Source of the DNA: Saturnia japonica
Taxonomy: Eukaryota; Arthropoda; Insecta; Lepidoptera; Saturniidae
Direction: 5' to 3'
Assembly: GCA_033032175.1 (NCBI GenBank)
Contig: CM065307.1
Location: 2,356,001 to 2,420,000 of the forward strand
Length of the DNA: 64,000 bases
Shown here: piece after piece, positions 36,966-48,395 of the stretch
How the letters are laid out: the number at the start of each line of letters is the position of its first letter
How positions within the stretch are numbered: the first letter of the stretch is position 1
Notes under the pieces: model-generated
Database searches by the model: none
Seen by the model: only the letters and a program-made list of their open reading frames with translations
Told to the model about the DNA's origin: nothing
Translations under genes and position numbers: made by a program

Positions 36966-37330
36966 ACTAGCGATCGCCCTAAGGTCGAAATTCGGCCAGC
37001 GACTTTTTGATCATAGACTATTTTTTGTTTGACATTTTCAGTATGAACCTAAACAATGAATATTATCTACATTGCCTTTTGTCACTTTTCGTTGAGTGAC
37101 AAGGTCAATATTTTGGGGGGTCTAAGTTCAATGGCATAGGTCGGGTTGGGATTCGCAGTATTAATTTATTTAATCTAATATATTAGTAACAGATATTATA
37201 GATATAATTTAGCTTTCTGTACTGCTTCTCCCTATAAACTTTAACCATGCCAAATCTCACAGTCTTCCGTGCACGCAATACGCTTACAAAGGGGTAAAAA
37301 GCTTTTGCTTCACGTATTAATATATAGATA
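36966..37330 (+). repeat. Family A interspersed repeat, complete copy
   Basis: Begins CTAGCGATCGCCCTAAGGTC and ends TCACGTATTAATATATAGAT. No coding capacity and no terminal inverted repeats; probably a nonautonomous element of a widespread lepidopteran family. Confidence 0.75.
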
Positions 37331-38282
37331 TGTTCTAAACGATTACAGTATATTTAGGTACTCTTTTATATATATATTTTAAAATTCTTCTTCCAATCAA
37401 AAAGGATAGAATTAATGATGGAAAACATAATGAGAAATACTGAATATACTTTACATATATTGCATTGTGGGAAAAAAATAAATATAATTATTAACACTTC
37501 ATCATCTGGCATGGTAATTATGTCTATGCTTTTATTATACCCAGTCATGAAACATTTGCTGCCTATATGTAATCTTTATCATTATTCACTGTCAGTAGAA
37601 GCCAAAAATAGTAGAAATCAACAATCTATGCCAGTCGCCGCTCTCAAGAAAGCATAAATAGAAACTAGATACGCATCATCATAACCGGATCATATAACGA
37701 TCTTTGACCCAATCGAGCTACAGTTACATCCTTATCTCTTCTCTCACATTTCCTCGTTTGTTACTCAGTAGAGTACACCACGTTCAGGTGGGTTTGGCTT
37801 GAGTGCCTCAAGTCTTAATATTTTCTCTAACCCGCCTTACGCCTTTACGTATAAGCACTTATCATACGTCGAGTTTACCATCTGGCTTTATTATACTCTA
37901 TGCTCCCAATACAGCATTCGGTTTACGACACGCGACATCCGCGACGCGCGTTTACGATTTGTCGTAAACAAAACATCGCACGTTACGCAGCGATCGATGT
38001 CACCTGGATGCATTTGATTCGCATGAATGTTACGATTTTAAATGGTTACCATTTAACATACTGACCTGGTTTTTATAAAAATTATCTTTTTGATCGACGT
38101 ATTAGAGTAGCCTTTTTTATTAGAGAGATTTTGTATGATCGCTACGGACGTTTCAATATTAACAAAAGAAAAAATAGTGAGAGCGTGTACTTATGTGGGC
38201 AAACTTACTTCTTTGTAATTCATATTTATTGATAACATTGACTTTAGTTCACATTAACTTTAATGTTTTTTTTTCTGTAGTA

Positions 38283-38400
38283 AGAACTTAAGCCGCGTTG
38301 AGCGATTTTTGGTAGGGGAAAAACTTATGGGTTCGCGTCACCGATGACCTCGACATGCTCGTGACCTATTGTGCTTGCGTCAAACTAGCGACGCGTAGTA
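38283..38400 (+). repeat. Family M repeat fragment (GCCGCGTTGAGCGATTTTTG)
   Basis: Reverse-complement match to blocks inside both tandem units in the gene's intron (27330-27450, 28050-28170): GTTCGCGTCACCGATGACCT, CGACATGCTCGTGACC. Another copy at 57325-57430. Confidence 0.65.
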
Positions 38401-39102
38401 TAGCACCCTATGTACATTTAGTCACATATATACACTAATACATTGTATATACTCAACTGTATCATACATATGCGTGTTTGACTTTTTGTATGGGTAAAAT
38501 CTTTTGATTTCGCGTCACCGACATGGTATAAGAGCAATTTACAAATTATGAAATTTAAATAATTTAAACCATAGATGTAGTATATTAAATCTATGATTTA
38601 GACTGTAATTGATTTAATAATTCAAAAAAGAACACAGTTATTACATTGTTTAGATTTTTCACTTTTGTCGGCGGTCATTATGACTGCCTCTGTTTTTTTG
38701 TTTTAGGGACTTTATTCTTCTGAATATATCAGTCCCATTGTACTCTAATCTATAGCATCAAAGCGGGTAGTCGCTGATGAAACAGCACTACCAGGTCATA
38801 TAACATCTTGGCATCTTCCGAATAAGGTTCTACCAAAATATTGTAAAACACACCTATATTTTGACAATTTAAATTGATGCTGTTCATCAGCGATAACTTT
38901 AATGATATTAATTGGTCAAAAGATTTGTAACTGACATACATTATATTAACTGTAATTTTTAAAGCACGGCTCTTTGAATAAGAGTAAAATCCAAAATCAA
39001 ATAATCCTAATTACTGTGTATTTTCTTCAAACGACGCGGCGACGGTTCCAAATATATTAATCATTACTTTTCATGTAAGTGTAAGATTTAAGTAAAAAAA
39101 GT

Positions 39103-39192
39103 GTTAGCCTGAGGGGCCCTATTCAAAAACAGAGCCGCTGATGGCTTTTACAGATTTACCGGGCTTGGAGGCGAGTGCTTAAGGCACTCAGC
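39103..39192 (-). mobile_element. Retroelement family B, 3'-end fragment
   Basis: About 90 bp matching 1974-2068: GTTAGCCTGAGGGGCCC, AACAGAGCCGCTGATGGC and GCGAGTGCTTAAGGCACT. No clear poly(A). Confidence 0.65.
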
Positions 39193-41639
39193 CGCTGACA
39201 TATATCTGTTCTTTCGAAGTGTATGGTATAAATATTCAAGTTCCAATAATCGTTCTTAATGTCTTATTGTCTTAAGGTAAAGATAAAAGCATTGGTACTA
39301 TTAATTTTGTTCTATTTAAATTTATAATTCTTATAATAAACACCATTGGAGTCTGTATGAATAATGTATTGGGCGGAAAACACTTTCGAGTACCTGCAAA
39401 AACCCACTTAAAAATAAAACAAAGGAATTATTTATGATGAGTACAGTTGATAGAAAAAGTATGAAAAGTCGAAAACATTTTATTTTGTTTTTAAGTTATT
39501 TTACATATACAATGGCATCTGATTGTAATTATAAAAATATTCAGTTCTTTTCAACTATTTTAATACATAATGAAGATGTATATACCTACTGTGCGAGATA
39601 TATAAAAAAACGTTCTTAAAACATATGAAATGAACATAGTTTCATTTGATAAAAAATAAAATTAACCTTTTTTCCGGGCTACCCTATAGTGCATAAAAGT
39701 GTGTACAACTATTGGCAGTAGGTAGTAGAATAAAAAATGTCAAAGGAAATAACTCTATGCGAGTGCGGTTTTGACGAGGGATCCGTGGATTACATATTTT
39801 TAATCGTCTCAAACTATCTTCTTTATTGTAATATTCCTCGTCTTACTAATGTTAATTACATTACTTAAATATATGTATTTTACTTTTATTGAAATATTTA
39901 ATGTTTTTATTTATCGTAATAATATAAAAATTGAATGTGTCCTTTGTTCATGTTTATATTAACTATAGTTATGCTTTTTATTTGTTTGTTTAACATAAGC
40001 AGTATTATATTACCCATGCAATTTCCTTATCAAGTTTTATGTATAAATTTGTGACTGTTTTATGTTGTTTCAATGTATCCTTTATATGGGTTATTCTACA
40101 ATTCACCGAACATTTGGCAACTAAATTCTATAACGTGTATTTGTCACACTTGACATTGGCGAAATTGCCTACATAGGCAGGAAGCCAAATAAAACACTTT
40201 TAAGAACTTTAGTCCAGATAAAATTATATGTTAACATTTATATGGGTGACTGTACAAATAAGCACGGTTGACGCGTAACAGGAAAACGTTTAGAAGCCAC
40301 TCCATATTGTTTCAATATCTTACAAAGTCAAAGGGCTAAGGGACAAGTCCGGAATCCGTTTTAATATCAGCCCCGGTTTTTTGTCGCAAAAAAATGTCAA
40401 ATTATCTTTTCATATTTTCGTTGTTCCTCTGTCTATAGCATGATACGTCGCTGAAATATTTAGCGAGGGTTACATCGATCGTTTTTGCTATACGAGAATG
40501 AATTTTAAATCTAACAACAGGGGACATTACATTCTTATTATGGGATTCCAAGTGATGTATGTGATAGATGTACTTCGATGCGTAAGTAGAACATTTGAAG
40601 TATCATACCAAGACACCGGTTATGTGTTAAATATGGTGCTGGTCGACGCCGACAAGGTTTCAAGAAATTATGCGAATTCATAAAACTTCACACACTGGCT
40701 TTAGAATTAACTTGTCTGTCAACTGAAGCGCTGCTGAGTAAATTTCGACCAATTGAAATGCATAAAAATATAATGTTACAATTCTATTGATCGAAATTTG
40801 CTATAGATGTAATTCTATTGGTTGAAATTTCCACAGCTAGGTGGAAACATTATTTTAACAAGTGACGAGAAAGATAGAACTATGCTATAATCCGAAATTA
40901 TAGATAAGCGCGACGTCGCGTCGGTTCGGGTTTTTATAATGTGATTCTGGCAATACTAAAAATTAGTAAAATTTGATTTCAATCAACACGCGTCACGTGG
41001 CTTTATGCAGCGTCACTTGCTAATAGTATGTTTCTGCCTTAATAGGTTTTGAAACGAGTGGGTCTATAGCTGATAAAGAATGTTCGAGACGAGCGAGGCT
41101 TTTACCATGCGGACGCGATGGTGATCTGACAATAGTTTTGCCGGGCAACTGTCATGCTTGGATATCATATTTAGCGATGACAAAAAATAATTAAATCAAC
41201 TACCGACTTTAATTTACTACGGTTTTGAAATTACGCGGCTGCAACAGTAACTATGAATGAATGAATACTTTATTGCACTTTTAGTTTGAACACTGGTTAG
41301 CTTAATGCTTTATAGAATTTTTTTCCAGCTAACCAGCAGTAATGTGGACAAAATTATTATCGTCTGTAGTGCAATAGGAAATGAAATTTAAAACAAAAAT
41401 AAGCAAACACAAAAATACAAAACTAGAAAAGTAATGAAATTTAAATACAAAAACTATAGCTGTATAAAATTTATCTAAATAACAATTATTACAAATGCAT
41501 ATAACCGGAGTGGCTTCAGTGAAACACCTTGTTTACAAGCGCATAGAGATACCAGATCACCTATTCCAATGACGTCAAACATTCGTTAGAAGCGATCGTG
41601 CATCAAAAGCAAACGGCATTTAACCAGCTACGTGATCTA
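39193..41639. other. AT-rich stretch, no gene recognised
   Basis: Frames at 39434-39619 and 40498-40683 are unsupported. A GAATGAATGAATACTTTATT phrase at 41257 resembles a common lepidopteran retroposon end. Confidence 0.45.
40770..40850. repeat. Small direct duplication
   Basis: Two tandem units of about 31-34 bp: ACAATTCTATTGATCGAAAT then TTGCTATAGATG, repeated as TAATTCTATTGGTTGAAATT then TCCACAGC. Confidence 0.5.
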
Positions 41640-42285
41640 GAGGTATTGCATAGACTTCATTCACACCGTGAGCATTGTTTGTCTGAGAGATAGGGCAGAG
41701 AGAAATAAATCTCTTAGAAACCTTACAGAAGATCGCAGCCTAATAACCTTGTGTTGTGTTCTTGCGGTGAGTAGGATACCAAAGATCCTTGGGTCACGTC
41801 AAACAAAATATTTTTACTAACCGTGAAGTAATTACAGCTCTCAAGGTGAAAGTCTATCACTAAGCACCTTCGGGTACGTTCCAACTGTTTACCCTTGAAG
41901 TCCAGTCTAATTTAATCCAAGGTTGGACCAATCCAAAAAGTAGCCACGGTTTTTGTGGGGCCTTATGTTGGTAAAGTTAACTTACTTTTAAGCAAGTTTT
42001 TCAATTTTTCTGTTTTTCTTTTTTAGTTTTAGGTTTATATATATAAGCTTTACTTACTTTTGTAGTACTTATCTGCACTTGCAAGTGCATCTTTTCGTTG
42101 CAATTTTTTATGTTAAAATAATAAAAACGCCCACTTAAAAAAGGTGAAGACCAAGAGTCAGCAGAATGTCAATTGTTATTTTTAAAAAATATGTTCTTAG
42201 CAAGCATGTTCATAGGTTACGGTAGCCACTTACCATCAGGCTGACTTTACGCTTGTTTGCATCCTGGGTTGTATAATAATAAAAA
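41640..42285. repeat. Second copy of the CTACGGTAACCG repeat, split by AT-rich sequence
   Basis: AGAAGATCGCAGCCTAATAA and CCTTGTGTTGTGTTCTTGCG at 41727-41768; CATAGGTTACGGTAGCCACT and TACCATCAGGCTGACTTTAC at 42211-42252. Confidence 0.45.
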
Positions 42286-42639
42286 AAAACTACTACGGGC
42301 TCTGAAGACTAAATATTTTAAGTAATCCTAAATACATAAGTTTGTAAGTTTTCCTTTTTTTAATGTAGCACGGAAAAATTACAGCACTTTGCTTGATGTG
42401 AGTAAAGCAAAAACCAAAAATAGCTGTCACCACTGAGAGATCCGCAATCCAATGCTGGTCACCGCTTTCATACCAGCATATGCAAATAGAAACTCGATGC
42501 GCATAAGCAAACCATTTTTCACAATATGCAAGACCCAGTGGCACTATACAGTCGAACTCACACACACAGTACTACTCGAAATATTTTTGTTCTTAATCCC
42601 ACCTGTTATCAAGTGACAATTTGGTCTTAGATACATACA

Positions 42640-42785
42640 ATAAACCTGGAGGGAGGCTAGTTCTCTACCTGTAGAATTTTCAACCTGAAGGTAGTAGCTA
42701 AGTAGGTGGCAATCGGAAATACCCTACCACTGACCTATAGTTTCATTAGTATATTTTCTCAGGTTTTTGTAACATTCACGCTACC
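42640..42785 (-). mobile_element. SINE 2 body fragment
   Basis: ATTTTCAACCTGAAGGTAGT, AGCTAAGTAGGTGGCAATCG and GAAATACCCTACCACTGACC match the family body. Confidence 0.5.
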
Positions 42786-44117
42786 ACCGCTAATTCTGGA
42801 AAACAAATTATTTCAAAATATATCCTATTCTACCTTGCCTAATTTCCAAAATCTTTTGAGGTCGGTCCTCCTACTGTTAATGCGCAACGATTGGAGAAAT
42901 TGTCATAGGATATAACGTCATCCTTATCTCCTTCCTATCTGTTCCTATTTGTGTCCATAACCGATTATGTCGTATGATGTACCGTATGAAGCATAACATG
43001 TCAATGCTAGTCAATATTTTAAAGTACGATTAAAAAAATCTTCACTTAAGTGACTCAGAAAAATACAATGTATTCAAAACACACAGTGCGCAACAAAAGT
43101 ACACTGTAATGAATGAAAAATTGACATTCAACTATCATTATATTTAAAGGAATAAAAAAGCAGTTTCACACGGAGATGCATTGTTCGGCTGTGATAAGAC
43201 ACGCTCTGTTGGCGAACATTAAAACTAACTGAACGTAAAACACGAATGGCCTTTCATAAAAAGGTATCAAATGAAAACGCTTTATACTGCTCATTGCTGC
43301 GCTTGGTTGACGATATTATAACTAACTTGAGTTCCTTTATACACCGAACGTTTATTCTTATAACTATATTAATAAATTTACAGTTCTTTCTCCGTATGTT
43401 TTTTTTCTGTCTGTTTATTTGTATGCCCGAACGTAACTCAAAAATGGATACACCGATTTTTATGAAATTTCATAGACGGAAGCTTACGTATATATAATTG
43501 GATATTAGAATGCTGTAGTGAGCCTGATAAATAAAGAAAAATATCGAGAGAAGTCTATAGTATGGTGGTCGAGCATTATTTAATGTACGCCTGGCTAGCT
43601 TCCACTCTCAAATTCAAAATCTCTCACGAAGCAGATATAGCTGTGGTATGTCAGTTGTACTAGAGAGCTAGTCTTCCTTAGAGCTTAACTTATTATGATT
43701 TTCTGCTACACTATTCCACTATCAGCAGACATAGTAGGCTTATCCATATTGTAGATATACAAAAATAAATATTAGAACTACTTAACACGCATGTTACAAT
43801 ACGGTGTAATGTGCTATAACGATATCATCCATATACAATTCAAGTTAGTAAATATGTGAAGCATTGTGATACGTTTGATTTTAGCTGTTCGTGCTTCCAA
43901 CTAAGTTACGAGTTAATAATTTTATTATGTAAATGAAATGATATTTCTAAGAAGGTTCCTATACGAATAAGGTTCGTTTAATACATGAATCCCCAATGAC
44001 CCCCCAAAAATCTTGTTCATGAAAACTTTATTGACGTCGGATCTGAATAAAACGGTTTCGAATCTGAATACAAATCAACAAATGTAATGAACAAAATCGG
44101 GGATTACTTTTTTTAAA
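42786..44117. other. AT-rich stretch, nothing recognised
   Basis: Small frames at 42706-42915 and 43246-43497 have no domain or conservation evidence. Confidence 0.5.
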
Positions 44118-44799
44118 TAATCGACCTGCAACTTTTTGATCATAGACTATTTTCTGTTTGACGTTTGCAGTATTCATAAACAATGAGTATTATCTACGGA
44201 GTTTTTGGCGGGATCTTGAAGTGACATGTTTTGGTTGTTATTTTTAATTCATTTACTTAGGCTTTTGACCCTATATTATGTAATATTTGTGGCGTTTTGC
44301 GTGATATAGTTTGGTTTTTGTGCATAAGTGAAGTGGATTATAAATATAAGCTGAAAGATCACACAAAGATTCCCTAGAAAGTTCTAACAAGGGAGCCACC
44401 ATCTTGTTAGGATACTGAATCGTCATAACACTTGACAATATAATTCACTCGATAATGGCAGTAATGGTCTTCATTAAAGAGGACCGGTTGCCAAGTTAGG
44501 AAAAAGAAGAAGAAGAAGAAGAGTATTATCTACATCACTTGCTGTCACTTTTCGTTGAGTGACAATGCCAATATTTTGGGGGGTCTAAGTTCAATCGCAC
44601 TGGTCGTCTTAGGATTCGCAGTATTAATTTATTTTATTTATTATATTTATTAGTATCAGATATACCATTCATTCATTAAAGGTCTCTGCACTCCTTCTCC
44701 ATATAAACTTTAACCATGCCAAATATCACAATCTTCCGTGCACGCAATACGCTTAAAAGGTACCGAAATCTTTATGTTCACGTATTAAAATATAGATAA
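44118..44799 (+). repeat. Family A interspersed repeat, interrupted by the 323-bp retroposon
   Basis: Left half 44118-44197 and right half 44521-44799. Blocks TTTTTGATCATAGACTATTT, GTCACTTTTCGTTGAGTGAC, CAATATTTTGGGGGGTCTAA, TAAACTTTAACCATGCCAAA and CCGTGCACGCAATACGCTT are shared by all four copies in the window. Confidence 0.75.
44198..44520 (+). mobile_element. 323-bp retroposon (SINE-like) with (GAA)n tail
   Basis: Flanked by the 13-bp direct repeat GAGTATTATCTAC (44185-44197 and 44521-44533). Starts GGAGTTTTTGGCGGGATC and ends in AAAAAGAAGAAGAAGAAGAA. It has no tRNA-type A/B boxes, no reading frame, and includes AAGGGAGCCACCATCTTGTT. It interrupts a family A repeat. Related pieces: 62485-62710 (minus) and 63358-63405. 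Confidence 0.85.
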
Positions 44800-45042
44800 A
44801 TAATATAAAGTTAATGTACGTTTTTTTCTAACGTTTATATAAAATCCTTTCATTTGACATTGTATGGAATTACTGCTGTTAAATATACAAAGAAACAATG
44901 ATGAATATTTCCCTGCAAGTTCCGCTTTTTGCTGCCAATATGCAATATTATATTATAATAGCAGCAAACATACTTGACGGTGAAGTGTTTAATTTCCTCT
45001 ACATGTATTGTTTTCATACATGTGCTGAAGTATAAAATAATA

Positions 45043-45655
45043 TCTATACTAATAATATAAAGTTGAAGAGTTTGTTTGGTTGTCTCAGGAACTACTGGTT
45101 CGAATGGAAAAAATGTTTTGGTGTTGGATAGCCCATTTATCAAAGAGGCCTTAAAATATTACGCTACGACCAATAGGAGCGGATAATTTATTCCTTTTGA
45201 GAGCTTCCACTGAGTGCGTTGTGTGATTGATTAAAGTTACACTGCAATTTGTATGACGAATTTGTTACTTTTAAAAAGTTCTAAAAAAAGTCCGCGACAG
45301 CATATGGCTTTAAAGGTTTACTCAATATAACCTTTTTATGGTTTTTTTTTTTTTAATAATGCATTTTTGCGAAAATGTATTTATAAACTTTATATTAATC
45401 CTTACCGAAATAAGTACGTTAATTTTTAGAAGTATTTAATTTTGAACAGAATTGCCATTCACATCATTTAATTTCAATGTATATCTTGGGAGATATCACA
45501 GTTTTAAAATAACACCGCGGTAAAATAATGACCAAGTACCGCGCGCGCATTTTTATTATGCGGAATTTTGTGGGACGTGGGTGGCACCTATAATACAGTG
45601 TCTACGACCCACTGTCTGTAATTCTTTCGCAGACGAAGTTGCGCGTTTCAGTTAG
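45043..45655 (+). mobile_element. Helitron-like nonautonomous element, copy H3
   Basis: TCTATACTAATAATATAAAG at the 5' end after A. The 3' end reads TTAGT where H1 and H2 have CTAGT, so the terminal motif is mutated. Same internal blocks (GGATAGCCCATTTATC, ACGCTACGACCAATAGGAGC). Confidence 0.65.
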
Positions 45656-45759
45656 TAGTTTACATATCTTCAAACTACATTAAGCAGCATAATAAATAAT
45701 CCAGAATACTGTAGGCAAATAAGGTTGCGTTGACGGTGGTAGAGTGATGCTCGAATTTC

Positions 45760-46075
45760 TTTGGTAATTACTTTACTATGGAAGATCCTAGCGAAATAAC
45801 CTTGTATTCTTGCGGGGAGTAGATTTCGAGAGCTTCCAGAGAACCTACGACAGAGATTAGCGTCTACTACTGTGGCAATATCAAGCCGACCGTAGTGCAG
45901 AAAAGACGTATAGTGGTGAGGTGTTGTTGATTTGATATAGATCTAGACAATACAAGGGGTAAAGTTCGGCAACGCTAGATCTGTTAGAGAGTCATATCTC
46001 TGGTATTATAAGTGGCCATAGGCTATTGTAACTGCTTAGCTTGCCATCAGGAAGGCTGTTTATGTTTGTTTGTTA
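45760..46075. repeat. Third copy of the CTACGGTAACCG repeat
   Basis: GGAAGATCCTAGCGAAATAA, CCTTGTATTCTTGCGGGGAG, GTGGCCATAGGCTATTGTAA and GCCATCAGGAAGGCTGTTTA in family order. Confidence 0.5.
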
Positions 46076-46489
46076 CTTTAGAAACTATGAAAAAAATACG
46101 AAGTTAAAAAACACGATCATCAAAGAAAAGTCTTTCTTTGTAACATGGAAACTCGTGATATATTGTGTGTAAAGAACAGAAACTATAACTAACTATAACT
46201 ATAACTAAAAAAATCAGAAGCTGGCAATAAAACTTAATACGTTGAATAACTTCCAATCGCGATATTCAAATTACACAATTTCGGTTTTGCAACAGAGCCA
46301 AGTGGCTTGTAAAATGCATAAAATGACATGATCATCAGAGCTTACAATAATTACGTGTAATATATGGCAAATAAATTTGAGTAGGTGCAGGAACTAAACT
46401 ATATATTGTATTTATTTATTTAAAGTAAAATACAGCGGATAAGATCAATCAGATATTTTTGTTAAATTGTTGTCGGCATTTGTTTTTTT

Positions 46490-46700
46490 ATCGACTTCAA
46501 CAAAAGACGGGAGGTTACTCAATTCCAATGTACATATTTTTTTAATGGATGTTCAGCCGTGGCGTTTATGTTAATGTTTATGAACCGATTTGGATGAATC
46601 TCAAGGTTGGTCCCGTTTTAATTTCATCGGCATTGGACCTTCAACTTCATAGATACACCAAAATTGTCTTGATCTCTGACAAGTTTTTTTAATAATTACT
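46490..46700 (+). repeat. Family D repeat
   Basis: ATCGACTTCAACAAAAGACG, GATGTTCAGCCGTGGCGTTT, GGACCTTCAACTTCATAGAT; diverged copy. Confidence 0.6.
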
Positions 46701-47164
46701 TGTTTGCTTTAGATATTTTGCGAAACAGACGCAAAACTATAACAAGACGGCGTACCGAACGCTGAGATGTGACATCAGCGAATATGCATGGAAAAGAGAT
46801 AGATTCATTGTGAAATCTCTGAGCTAGAACTACAACGGTTTCGCTACTATGGATTCACTGCGATGGTATGCTAAAGGTCTTATAAATCTTGCAGCGAAAT
46901 AATTACACCGCAATGCAATGTGTACTGTAATTATTATTGAACTAGACCATCCTCTACAATATCTACATTTGGTTTACATAAACGGTTATGTTTCGATAGA
47001 TTGCATGTTTGTACAACATTATCATATTGTGGCAGAGATACCCGAGGGTATTGTGTTTCGCTCAATATTACGGGGTGTGGAAATTGTGTCAAAATTTTTT
47101 AAAGTTATCCTTCTTTAGGTGCGTTTTTTAAAATATCTCCAAGTACATTATGAAGTTACTGTAT

Positions 47165-47460
47165 AAAACTTTTTAACACCGTTGTGATTTGAAACTCGAT
47201 GAAACGAAAAAGCGACACTAAAAACAGACAAACACATACATCTATAAGATTCATGCTAGAGAATGAAATAGAATACATTATACAGTGTTTTCTATTATTT
47301 CGGTTTCCTCTTTGTAAGTGTGTTTGCCTGCGTATTACGAAACCTTGTTAAAGGTGTCATAGGTGGTGTATTATTCACGTGTGACGTTTATGTTAATGTT
47401 TTTTATATTTTCTGATGGTTTCACTTCTACCCCGTGTGAACTGCACACATGCTACTAAAA
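47165..47460 (+). repeat. Family E repeat
   Basis: GTTGTGATTTGAAACTCGAT, GAAACGAAAAAGCGACACTA and GGTTTCACTTCTACCCCGTG in family order; internal deletion relative to 30282-30735. Confidence 0.65.
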
Positions 47461-47654
47461 GTACTATGTATCACTATTTAAAGAAGTTTTACATCAAATT
47501 TTTTTGACGTTATAGGCACTCCTTCTGGCACGTTTGATAGATGATAAAGTTGATGGCTGAAGCTGATGATGCGAAAAAATTGTGTTATGATGAAGTTAGC
47601 CATAAATGATTATAATGTGAATTTATTTTATTGTTTTTATTCTGTTCTATAAAA

Positions 47655-47949
47655 ATAAAATATAACATCGCCTCGTAGAGCGTGTTCTATCATCTGTGTC
47701 ATGGTGAGTATTATAAAGAGCCGTTCAATTTAATACCCTCCTCTCCCTTTCACAACATAACCACACGCGCTGGGCGTCGGAGTCACAGTTTGATGGTAAC
47801 CTCCACCTCGGCACAATAGTTCTCTATGACTTATCTTTGTCGTACCGTGAAGCTGTGGAACCTTTTCCCAGTCAGTGTGTTCCCTCCTTCTTACGACATC
47901 GGGTCCTTTAAGCGTAACATGAAGAGATATTTATTCAGGACGGTATGAC
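47655..47949 (+). pseudogene. LINE X C-terminal fragment
   Basis: Plus strand reads SVFYHLCHGEYYKEPFNLIP and then RTVKLWNLFPVSVFPPSYDI, GSFKRNMKRYLFRTV and stop. It matches the 36.5-kb copy closely, including the stop position after the basic tail. Confidence 0.7.
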
Positions 47950-48184
47950 AGGCAGCGGCTGATGTATTTAGATCTTTCAGTGGTCTCCATTGTGTTTGAA
48001 TTGCGCTGTGCTTACCTGATGGTAACCTCAGATGGGTCAGTACCGTCAATATGTCGAGCTATTATTTAAAAAGATTTAACAAACATAAGACTTAAGTGGC
48101 ATTGGATGTGGTATGTAGCTCGTAAAGTTGATGACCAATAGAGCCAAAGAGTTCTCGAGTGTTGACCACGTATTGGAAGACGCA

Positions 48185-48196
48185 TCGTGGGCAGAC
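48185..48196. repeat. Target-site duplication, 3' side of the half-LINE
   Basis: TCGTGGGCAGAC, identical to 50805-50816. Joining the flanks at this repeat restores a continuous RTE reading frame, confirming that it is a duplicated target. Confidence 0.9.
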
Positions 48197-48301
48197 ATTT
48201 TTTTTTTTTTTTTAACGTGTGCCGCGTCTCCCCGGCGGCTGGCCCCAGTCGGGTCCCGGCACTAAAGAGAGATAGTCTGGTACAACCCCAACTGTCAGAC
48301 G

Positions 48302-48357
48302 GCTGAACCAGTGCAATGGAAAGACGGGCCCCCCGTCCCGTCTCCCCTTGGTTCAGC
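48302..48357 (-). promoter_or_regulatory. Two-part hairpin in the 3' UTR of the half-LINE
   Basis: Outer stem GCTGAACCA (48302-48310) pairs with TGGTTCAGC (48349-48357); inner stem AGACGGG (48322-48328) pairs with CCCGTCT (48337-48343). The structure lies between the gag stop and the poly(A) tail. A hairpin here could be the RNA feature recognised by a partner reverse transcriptase, but that is inference. Confidence 0.5.
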
Positions 48358-48395
48358 AAGGGTGAAGGAAGGAGGGGAAATCGCCCCCCTCCCTT

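Noticed and set aside
42293..42565. 90-codon frame with several cysteines, minus strand
   Set aside because: Part of it (GAAACTCGATGCGCAT region) recurs at 37620-37675 as a small repeat; no homologue recognised.
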